DNA from: an uncultured bacterium
Lineage (GTDB): Bacteria; Bacteroidota; Bacteroidia; Bacteroidales; Paludibacteraceae
NCBI GenBank assembly: GCA_946183755.1
Contig: CAMHCZ010000024.1
Location: 1-14,981, forward strand
Direction of reading: 5' to 3'
Length of the DNA stretch: 14,981 nt
Shown here piece after piece: positions 7,207 through 13,328 of this stretch (positions are counted from its first letter, which is position 1; every line of letters begins with the position of its first letter). The notes beneath the pieces were generated by a model that was not told the DNA's origin, ran no database searches, and was given only the letters and a program-made list of their open reading frames with translations. A program made the position numbers and the translations under genes.

Positions 7207-8082
7207 TTAATCAAGTTTTTTCTTCACATTCAAGTTTGCATCCTTCAGGCTCTGGAAATCGTAGTTGGACTTCACCTGGCGGATTATCGCCTCCACGATT
7301 CGCCACATTTCACCGCCTTTTTTATAGTTCGCCTCGCAAGCGAACGTCACACGGTTGTCCTTGATGAGCCTTTTCGCGGCGTTTTTCTTGGCCTTGTCGT
7401 CCTTATTGTACACCGCGATAGAGTTTCCGCCCTGCTCCTTGACTAATCGCATGCAAGGAATATCGGTCTCGCCATCGCCGAAGTATATCATGTGCTTGAA
7501 CGGCACAGGACGGTCGTTCTCCGCCATGTACTCGTTTATTCTGTAGTTCTCGCTGATCTTTCTTATTCCTTTGTTTATCATGAACAGGAACTGCGTCTTG
7601 GCAGTAAAGTCCACTGCCACAGCCGGCCATGTGGCTATGCCGTCCACATCGTACAGGAAAGAACATGCGTAAACCTCCTTGAACTCATTGTAAATGTCGG
7701 TGCCTTCTATCATCTCGCGCAGTCCGCTCGAGTTTATGTAATGCTCCACACGAACGCCGTTTTCATCGCCCATCTGGTTCACAAGTCCGAACCACTCCTT
7801 CACTCCTTCATAAAGTTCGATGCTCTTGCCGAAATTCACGAAAGCCTCTCTCCTTATGCTCTTTTTGGCCATCTTGGACTTCTCAATCATAAGCTTCATG
7901 TAGCAAAGCACTCCGCTCGCCTCATTGTCCTTGGCCAACTGGTTACTTTCTTTCCAGAACTTCTTTTTATCGGAAATTCCGACCTCTTTCAGGAAGTCAT
8001 ACTCCTGCATATTGGCAGGCGAAAGCGTACCATCGAAATCATATATCAAAGCCACAACCGGCCTGTCTGTTTTCTTAATCAT
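7207..8082 (-). CDS. HAD-superfamily phosphatase
   Basis: This 291-residue cytoplasmic hydrolase has a complete HAD motif set. Motif I is DFDGT (15-19) with nucleophile D15 and acid/base D17. Motif II is INSSG (116-120). A candidate motif III lysine is K162, in DFTAKTQF. Motif IV is GDGETD (202-207) with metal-binding acidic residues. A helical cap is inserted between motifs I and II (about 25-105), as in phosphoserine-phosphatase-like members. The substrate cannot be read from the sequence. The gene begins 3 bases after the phoH stop codon and its own stop abuts the MATE start, so it is the second gene of a tight transcription unit. A phosphoserine or nucleotide phosphatase role is possible but unsupported. 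Confidence 0.9.
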   Translation of the reverse strand: MIKKTDRPVVALIYDFDGTLSPANMQEYDFLKEVGISDKKKFWKESNQLAKDNEASGVLCYMKLMIEKSKMAKKSIRREAFVNFGKSIELYEGVKEWFGLVNQMGDENGVRVEHYINSSGLREMIEGTDIYNEFKEVYACSFLYDVDGIATWPAVAVDFTAKTQFLFMINKGIRKISENYRINEYMAENDRPVPFKHMIYFGDGETDIPCMRLVKEQGGNSIAVYNKDDKAKKNAAKRLIKDNRVTFACEANYKKGGEMWRIVEAIIRQVKSNYDFQSLKDANLNVKKKLD

Positions 8083-8085
8083 AAA

Positions 8086-9045
8086 TCACTCTTTATCAAT
8101 CTTTTCCTTCTTCTTGTCGAATGCGTCAACAATCCTCTTCACGAGGCTGTGGCGCACAATATCGTTGACGTTGAACACGACGAAACCGATGCCTTTAACC
8201 GACTTCAGCACCTTCAGCGCCTCCAGCAGTCCGGAGCGTTGCGATGCCGGCAGGTCTATCTGCGACACGTCGCCGGTCACAATCATCTTGCTGCCCATGC
8301 CCATGCGCGTCAGGAACATTTTTATCTGCTCTCTGGTCGTGTTCTGCGCCTCGTCGAGTATCACAACCGCGTCGCTCAGCGTGCGGCCTCTCATGAAAGC
8401 CAGCGGCGCTATCTGTATCGTCCCGTCGCTCATGTAATCACGGAGCTTTGACGCCGGAATCATATCCTCCAGAGCGTCGTACAGCGGTTGCAGGTACGGG
8501 TCAATCTTCTCCTTCATGTCACCTGGCAGGAAACCCAGTTTCTCGCCTGCCTCTACCGCCGGACGGCTAAGCACGATTTTTCTCACGGCCTTGTTCTTCA
8601 GCGCGTTCACGGCCAAGGCTATGGCTGTATATGTCTTGCCGCTTCCTGCCGGGCCTGTCGCAAACATCAAGTCGTATTTCTCAAAATCATCTTTTAGCTT
8701 CTTCTGATTTTTCGTGCGCGCCATTATCTTTTTGCCGTTCACACCGAACAAAATCAGGCTGTCCTCCTCTTTCAAGTCATCCTCTTTCACCTCTCCCTTC
8801 ACTATCTGCACTATCTTCTCCTCGCTCAGCTCGTTATGACGTTTCCCCCAGTCTATCATGCGCTTCATTATATGCTCGAAAGCATCGACATCAGCCTTTT
8901 CACCGCGCACTTTCATAATCCTGCCTCTCGCCAGAAGCACGATTTTAGGGCACAGGTTCTTCACCAGCTGAATATTGCCGTTGTTTACGCCATAGACCAC
9001 CACTGGGTCAACGTCCTCGCTTATTTCAATTACTCTTTCCGTCAT
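8086..9045 (-). CDS. PhoH family ATPase, RNA-associated
   Basis: This 319-residue protein has an N-terminal KH-like region (about 1-90) followed by a PhoH P-loop ATPase domain. Walker A is GPAGSGKT (131-138) and Walker B is VVILDEAQN (227-235). The family signatures SRPAVEAGEKLGFLPGDMKEK (160-180) and TGDVSQIDLP (257-266) are present. PhoH proteins are cytoplasmic NTPases related to helicase superfamily I and linked to RNA metabolism, though their precise role is unsettled. The C-terminus is Lys-rich. It is the first gene of the minus-strand cluster. Its ATG lies just beyond the glyA terminator and no TAnnTTTG box is visible in the 85-base gap, so its promoter is either atypical or expression comes from terminator read-through. 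Confidence 0.95.
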   Translation of the reverse strand: MTERVIEISEDVDPVVVYGVNNGNIQLVKNLCPKIVLLARGRIMKVRGEKADVDAFEHIMKRMIDWGKRHNELSEEKIVQIVKGEVKEDDLKEEDSLILFGVNGKKIMARTKNQKKLKDDFEKYDLMFATGPAGSGKTYTAIALAVNALKNKAVRKIVLSRPAVEAGEKLGFLPGDMKEKIDPYLQPLYDALEDMIPASKLRDYMSDGTIQIAPLAFMRGRTLSDAVVILDEAQNTTREQIKMFLTRMGMGSKMIVTGDVSQIDLPASQRSGLLEALKVLKSVKGIGFVVFNVNDIVRHSLVKRIVDAFDKKKEKIDKE

Positions 9046-9050
9046 TTCTT

Positions 9051-9094
9051 AAAAACACGAATAGAGAAACGCCCGATGAGCATTTCCCTATTCG
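9051..9094 (-). terminator. Strong intrinsic terminator of glyA
   Basis: Arms at 9080-9094 and 9058-9072 form a 15-pair stem with a 7-base loop. Read as minus-strand RNA the stem is fully paired, with two G-U wobbles. Read as plus-strand RNA the same two positions are mismatches. A T run on the minus strand (A5 at 9051-9055 on plus) follows the stem. Both facts orient it to glyA transcription. Confidence 0.9.
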
Positions 9095-9130
9095 CCATTA
9101 TTTCACTTTTTATTCTGTATCAACTTAATA

Positions 9131-10411
9131 TTACCATGCGAACAATGGATATTGAGCCATGATGCTGTTAACCTTTTCCTTGACAGACTTGATAGTTGCC
9201 TCGCTTTCAGGATCAGAAAGTACGGTGTCGATAAGTTCTACTATCTCGCCCATCAGCTCCTCCTTGGCACCACGAGTTGTAATAGCTGGAGTACCGAAGC
9301 GCAGACCTGAAGTCTGGAATGGGCTGCGGCTGTCGAATGGAACCATGTTCTTGTTTGTTGTAATGTCAGCAGCTACGAGAGCCTTCTCTGCCAACTTACC
9401 AGTAAGGTCAGGGAACTTGGTACGGAGGTCAACAAGCATAGAGTGGTTGTCTGTACCGCCGCTTATGATCTTATAACCCTTGTCAACGAATGCCTGAGCC
9501 ATAACAGCCGCATTCTTCTTAACCTGCTGCTGGTAAACCTTGTATTCCGGCTGAAGAGCCTCGCCGAAAGAAACAGCCTTGGCAGCAATGACGTGCTCAA
9601 GTGGTCCGCCCTGTACGCCAGGGAACACAGCCGAGTTAATCAGAGCTGACATCTTCTTGATCTCGCCCTTAGGAGTCTTCTTGCCCCATGGGTTGTCGAA
9701 GTCCTTGCCAAGAAGGATAACACCACCGCGAGGTCCACGCAAGCTCTTGTGTGTGGTACTTGTTACGATATGAGCGTACTTGAGAGGGTTCTCAAGAAGT
9801 CCTGCTGCGATAAGTCCTGCTGGGTGAGCCATATCCACCATGAAGATTGCACCGATTTCATCGGCAACCTTACGTATGCGTGCGTAATCCCACTCACGGC
9901 TGTATGCTGATGCTCCACCGATGATCATCTTTGGCTTCTCGGCGCGGGCTATCTGCTCAAGCTGGTCATAATCGATACGGCCAGTCTCCTCATTGATGTT
10001 GTATGAAAGTGCCTGATAAACAATACCAGAGAAATTCACAGGAGAACCGTGGCTGAGGTGTCCGCCGTGGCTGAGGTTAAGTCCGAGGAACTTATCACCT
10101 GGCTCCATGCATGCCATGAACACAGCCATGTTGGCCTGTGCTCCTGAGTGAGGCTGAACGTTAGCCCACTCTGCGTTGAAAATCTTCTTCAGACGCTCGA
10201 TAGCCAAAGTCTCGCTTTCATCGACCACCTCGCAACCGCCGTAGTAACGGTGTCCGGCATAGCCCTCGGCATATTTATTAGTAAGAACTGAGCCCATAGC
10301 TTCAAGAACCTGGTCGCTCACGATGTTTTCAGATGCAATGAGTTCGATACCCTTAAGTTGTCTTTCTCTCTCACGCTTGATGATGTCAAAGATTTGATCG
10401 TCTCTTTTCAT
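9131..10411 (-). CDS. glyA: Serine hydroxymethyltransferase
   Basis: This PLP enzyme interconverts serine plus tetrahydrofolate with glycine plus 5,10-methylene-tetrahydrofolate in the cytoplasm, and is the main source of one-carbon units for purines, thymidylate and methionine. The PLP lysine is K222 in TSTTHKSLRGPRGG (217-230). ELIASEN (23-29), NKYAEGYAGHRYYGG (45-59), the HSGAQAN loop (88-94), DMAHPAGL (193-200) and the RxGTPA motif (371-376) are all present. The length of 426 is normal. It is probably the last gene of a pyrB-pyrI-flavin reductase-glyA transcript: 32 bases separate it from the preceding gene, no promoter box is seen in that gap, and a strong terminator follows. Confidence 0.99.
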   Translation of the reverse strand: MKRDDQIFDIIKRERERQLKGIELIASENIVSDQVLEAMGSVLTNKYAEGYAGHRYYGGCEVVDESETLAIERLKKIFNAEWANVQPHSGAQANMAVFMACMEPGDKFLGLNLSHGGHLSHGSPVNFSGIVYQALSYNINEETGRIDYDQLEQIARAEKPKMIIGGASAYSREWDYARIRKVADEIGAIFMVDMAHPAGLIAAGLLENPLKYAHIVTSTTHKSLRGPRGGVILLGKDFDNPWGKKTPKGEIKKMSALINSAVFPGVQGGPLEHVIAAKAVSFGEALQPEYKVYQQQVKKNAAVMAQAFVDKGYKIISGGTDNHSMLVDLRTKFPDLTGKLAEKALVAADITTNKNMVPFDSRSPFQTSGLRFGTPAITTRGAKEELMGEIVELIDTVLSDPESEATIKSVKEKVNSIMAQYPLFAW

Positions 10412-10443
10412 TTAAATCAAGTTTTTATAATTAATAATTTTGC

Positions 10444-11016
10444 TTATTGTTTCTTTTTCTTCTCTACTGTCCAGCCGAACTTGCCTATTTTATCGCCAAT
10501 CTTGTAGTAATTGCCATGGTTATAGGCGATGAATGCGGCCTTCTTCTCGTCGAACGCCCCTGTTGCCGGGTCGATGAACTCGTCATCGGCCTGCACATTG
10601 ACGACCTCCGATATGAACATGTCATGCGAGCCAAGCTCCACCACTTGCTTCACGCGGCATTCTATGCTTATAGGCGCTTCCTCTATGGTCGGCGCCGAAA
10701 TCTTCTCGCTCTTTCCTGGTGTCAACCCCATCTCCTTCCATTTGTCCACGTCCTTTCCGCTCTTCACTCCACACCAGTCGGCTGCTTTAGCCAGTTTCTC
10801 GTTTGTCAGGTTTATGACAAATTCGCCAGTCTGCTTTATTATATCGTATGAGTGGCGCGACTTTCTGACGCTTATGTAGCACATGGCTGGGTCGCTGCAT
10901 ATCGTTCCTACCCACGCCACAGTCAGGACATTGCTCTCCATGCCATTGCCGCCGCACGACACTAACACTGCGGGCAAAGGATAAATCATAGTTCCAGGGC
11001 GCCAACTCCTCTTCAT
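10444..11016 (-). CDS. Flavin reductase family protein (FMN-binding split barrel, flavoredoxin-like)
   Basis: This 190-residue cytoplasmic protein has the pattern of flavoredoxin-type flavin reductases. It shows a start-proximal PLPAVLVSCGG, then N29 and LTVAWVGTIC (31-40), then SVRKSRHSYDII (49-60) and FVINLT (66-71), which together form the FMN pocket. A central insertion (about 80-110) and a GDKIGKFGW segment near the C-terminus also fit. It probably binds FMN and uses reduced nicotinamide or another donor; the physiological partner is unknown. It lies 10 bases after pyrI and 32 before glyA, so it is probably cotranscribed with them. A direct link to pyrimidine synthesis is not evident. 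The C-terminal KKKKQ tail is a small oddity. Confidence 0.9.
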   Translation of the reverse strand: MKRSWRPGTMIYPLPAVLVSCGGNGMESNVLTVAWVGTICSDPAMCYISVRKSRHSYDIIKQTGEFVINLTNEKLAKAADWCGVKSGKDVDKWKEMGLTPGKSEKISAPTIEEAPISIECRVKQVVELGSHDMFISEVVNVQADDEFIDPATGAFDEKKAAFIAYNHGNYYKIGDKIGKFGWTVEKKKKQ

Positions 11017-11026
11017 GTCCGGTTTC

Positions 11027-11488
11027 TTACTTTATCTCGATTTCGTTCTGGCCAATCATGCTTTCGCAGTAATGGCACTTGACCACGATATTCTTCTTGT
11101 CCACGACCTCGAAACGTGTAGGGACAGGCTGGTTGTTGGTTATGCACTTAGGATTAACGCACTTTATTATGTCGTGTATCTCCTCTGGCAGACCGATTGT
11201 CTGCTTCTCCACAACCTTGTAGTCCTTGATTATGTTAAGCACCGCGTTTGGAGCCACAAGCGCAATCTTGTCTATCTCGTCCGCCTTGAAGTATTTGTCC
11301 GAAATCTTGATTATGCCCTTGACACCGGACTTCTTGCTTGTCAGATTATTGCCTATCGTTATCTGCTTCTCGGACTTGTCAAGACCAAGTATAGACACGA
11401 CTTTAAAAAGCTTGTCAGAAGGAATGTGGTCTATCACTGTTCCGTTCTCCAAAGCCACTACTACAAGTTCTTTCTTCTGTTCTGACAT
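11027..11488 (-). CDS. pyrI: Aspartate carbamoyltransferase regulatory subunit
   Basis: This 153-residue subunit binds ATP, CTP and UTP and confers allosteric control on the PyrB catalytic trimers in the 2C3:3R2 holoenzyme. The N-terminal allosteric domain begins with the usual ENGTVIDHI segment (14-22). The C-terminal zinc domain has all four cysteines, C110, C115, C138 and C141, at nearly the same positions as E. coli PyrI (109, 114, 138, 141). It is encoded 13 bases downstream of pyrB, as expected for a pyrBI pair. Retention of the nucleotide and zinc domains argues that the enzyme is allosterically regulated in this organism. Confidence 0.98.
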   Translation of the reverse strand: MSEQKKELVVVALENGTVIDHIPSDKLFKVVSILGLDKSEKQITIGNNLTSKKSGVKGIIKISDKYFKADEIDKIALVAPNAVLNIIKDYKVVEKQTIGLPEEIHDIIKCVNPKCITNNQPVPTRFEVVDKKNIVVKCHYCESMIGQNEIEIK

Positions 11489-11501
11489 ATTTTTCTGTTT
11501 T

Positions 11502-12407
11502 TTAAATCAATCCGAGAGAATCACAAATAACCGCCTGACGCACGAACACGCCGTTTCTTGCCTGGTCGAAGTAGTACGCCTTAGGGTTTGAGTCCACATC
11601 AACGTCTATCTCGTTGACTCTTGGCAGCGGATGCAGCACGCGCAGGTTGTCCTTTGTGCCGTCAAGCATCGCGTTCTTGAGCTTATACACATTCTTGACT
11701 CTCTCATACTCAAGCAAGTCCTGGAATCTCTCGCGCTGCACTCTTGTCATGTAAAGGATGTCAGCATTCTCGATGCCTACGAGCTCTCTCTGCTCCTTGT
11801 AAGGAATTCCGTTCTTGTCGCAGAAAACCTTGTACTGCTCAGGCATTTTCAACTCGTCCGGTGCTATGAATGTGAAGTTTGGCTTGAAGTGCGACATCGC
11901 CATGAGCAGCGAATGCACTGTACGACCGTACTTCAGGTCGCCCACCATGTAGATGTTCAGATTCTCAAGTCTTCCCTGTGTCTTTTTTATTGAATAAAGG
12001 TCGAGAAGCGTCTGTGTAGGGTGCTGGTTAGAGCCGTCGCCAGCATTGATGATTGGCACAGAGCCGACTTCAGACGCATATCTTGCCGCTCCGTCCAGAG
12101 GGTGACGCATCACGATCAGGTCCACATAATTGCTGACCATTCTTATGGTGTCATGCAGTGTCTCTCCTTTGCTTGTGCTTGTGTTAGCCGCGTCAGAGAA
12201 TCCTATCACACGGCCGCCAAGACGGTTTATGGCAGTCTCGAAGCTCAACCTTGTGCGGGTCGATGGTTCGAAAAACAATGTTGCTACGACTTTGCCCTTT
12301 AACAGGTCTCGATTGGGATTGGCTTCGAAATCAGCTGCGGCATCAAGGATTTTCAGAATCTTATCCTTGGAATAATCAGTGATTGAAACCAGACTTTTTG
12401 AGTTCAT
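11502..12407 (-). CDS. pyrB: Aspartate carbamoyltransferase catalytic subunit
   Basis: This enzyme condenses carbamoyl phosphate with aspartate to give carbamoyl-aspartate, the committed step of pyrimidine synthesis, in the cytoplasm. The carbamoyl-phosphate loop FFEPSTRTR (45-53) is intact. The mobile 80s loop supplies K80 in STSKGET (77-83). R101, H129, Q132 and R162 match E. coli R105, H134, Q137 and R167. The aspartate-binding TRVQRERF (221-228) contains R223 and Q225. HPLPR (259-263) closes the site. The length of 301 is normal for a catalytic chain. Its promoter has a clear -7 box, leaving a leader of roughly 64 bases with no strong hairpin or U tract, so attenuation like that of E. coli pyrBI is not supported. 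Confidence 0.99.
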   Translation of the reverse strand: MNSKSLVSITDYSKDKILKILDAAADFEANPNRDLLKGKVVATLFFEPSTRTRLSFETAINRLGGRVIGFSDAANTSTSKGETLHDTIRMVSNYVDLIVMRHPLDGAARYASEVGSVPIINAGDGSNQHPTQTLLDLYSIKKTQGRLENLNIYMVGDLKYGRTVHSLLMAMSHFKPNFTFIAPDELKMPEQYKVFCDKNGIPYKEQRELVGIENADILYMTRVQRERFQDLLEYERVKNVYKLKNAMLDGTKDNLRVLHPLPRVNEIDVDVDSNPKAYYFDQARNGVFVRQAVICDSLGLI

Positions 12408-12477
12408 ATTATGATGTTAGATTTATTCCTTTGCAAACGGTAGCGCGAGTGCGAAATTATCCTGCCGTATATCAATG

Positions 12478-12485
12478 CAAAATTA
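12478..12485 (-). promoter_or_regulatory. Bacteroidota -7 promoter box for pyrB
   Basis: On the minus strand this reads TAATTTTG, a perfect TAnnTTTG match. A TTTG candidate for the -33 element lies at 12510-12513, with a spacer of 24 bases, somewhat longer than the usual 19-21. A start near 12471 would give a 5' leader of about 64 bases. Confidence 0.65.
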
Positions 12486-12571
12486 TATTCTTTTCTCCAT
12501 ATATTTTTTCAAACCACGCACTTTATTTTTCTGATTTTCTGAAAATGCCGATGAACATGCGAAAAACGCCA

Positions 12572-13159
12572 CTACTCCACGCCGAACTTCGCTTTCACCA
12601 TCGCCGTTTTGGACTTCGGCACAAGCACTGTGACAGAGCATTTCAAGTCGAACTGCTGCGACACTATTTTCAACGAATTATCCTTCACCACCTTCATTAT
12701 GCTGTTCATCTTCTCGTAATCAAACTCCACTGTTATCTCATCCTCCACCGTCTTCTCCACAATATGGGCGTTCTGCAGCGCGTCCTCCATCGCCGAACGG
12801 TAAGCCACGACGAGTCCGCCCGTGCCCAGCAACACTCCGCCGAAATACCGCACCACGACAGCCATCACGTCATGCAGTCCGTTGGACACAAGCTGCGTGA
12901 GCATCGGTTTGCCGGCCGTTCCGCTCGGCTCGCCGTCGTCGCTCGAGCGTGTCACGCAGTCCTCGTCGGTCTTGCCCACCACATAGGCATAGCAGACATG
13001 GCGCGCGTCGTGGTACTTTTTTCTGTATTCATCCAGCTTTTTCTTCGCGTCATCGACCGACGCTACAGGAAACACAAACGAATAGAAGCGGCTGCCTTTG
13101 TCCTTGTACAACCCTTCCGACAACTCGTCCAGCGTCAGATATTTATCGGTTTCTGCCAT
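12572..13159 (-). CDS. YigZ/IMPACT (UPF0029) family protein
   Basis: This 195-residue cytoplasmic protein has the family signatures in order. SRFYSFVFPV (23-32) comes first, then HVCYAYVVG (54-62), SDDGEPSGTAGKP (73-85) and VVRYFGGVLLGTGGLV (102-117), followed by a small ferredoxin-like C-terminal domain (about 135-195). Eukaryotic IMPACT modulates GCN2 signalling, and bacterial YigZ resembles nucleic-acid- or ribosome-binding folds; no reaction is established. ATG 13159 is preferred to a TTG at 13162. The gene has its own promoter box and lies 164 bases upstream of pyrB on the same strand. No strong terminator is visible between them, so some read-through into pyrB is possible. Confidence 0.93.
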   Translation of the reverse strand: MAETDKYLTLDELSEGLYKDKGSRFYSFVFPVASVDDAKKKLDEYRKKYHDARHVCYAYVVGKTDEDCVTRSSDDGEPSGTAGKPMLTQLVSNGLHDVMAVVVRYFGGVLLGTGGLVVAYRSAMEDALQNAHIVEKTVEDEITVEFDYEKMNSIMKVVKDNSLKIVSQQFDLKCSVTVLVPKSKTAMVKAKFGVE

Positions 13160-13178
13160 CAAAAAAATCTTTGAGATG

Positions 13179-13186
13179 CAAAGATA
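13179..13186 (-). promoter_or_regulatory. Bacteroidota -7 promoter box for the YigZ-family gene
   Basis: On the minus strand this reads TATCTTTG, a perfect TAnnTTTG match ending about 19 bases before the ATG. No clear -33 TTTG is seen at the usual distance. Confidence 0.6.
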
Positions 13187-13282
13187 ATGAAAGTATTCAA
13201 GGGGATTTGCGGTATGCGCAAGATGAGCTTTTTATTTTTATGCAAAAAGACTTAAAAGCAGACCTTGTAAATAAAGTTTGAT

Positions 13283-13290
13283 TAAATTTG
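13283..13290 (+). promoter_or_regulatory. Bacteroidota -7 promoter box for the YidE/AspT-type transporter
   Basis: TAAATTTG is a perfect TAnnTTTG match, 38 bases before the ATG at 13329, giving a predicted leader of about 33 bases. No good -33 element is visible. Together with the box at 13179-13186 it forms a divergent promoter region. Confidence 0.55.
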
Positions 13291-13328
13291 CACTTGATTT
13301 TATATAAGGCAAAAAGACCTACGCAATT

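Noticed and set aside
7492..8451. Plus-strand open frame of 319 codons across the HAD and phoH genes
   Set aside because: It spans two well-supported minus-strand genes and their junction, so it is an antisense shadow.
10435..10442. Plus-strand TAATTTTG box between glyA and the flavin reductase gene
   Set aside because: It matches the -7 consensus but points into antisense of the flavin reductase gene, with no plus-strand gene after it. It is likely chance in an A/T-rich gap.
12261..12275. GGTTCGAA, resembling a tRNA T-loop
   Set aside because: It is inside pyrB coding sequence, and no acceptor or anticodon stem can be built around it.
12383..13174. Long open frame of 263 codons on the plus strand opposite the YigZ-family gene and the pyrB leader
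   Set aside because: It is antisense to a clear YigZ/IMPACT gene with intact family motifs. The translation is His/Arg/Leu-rich with no recognisable domain.
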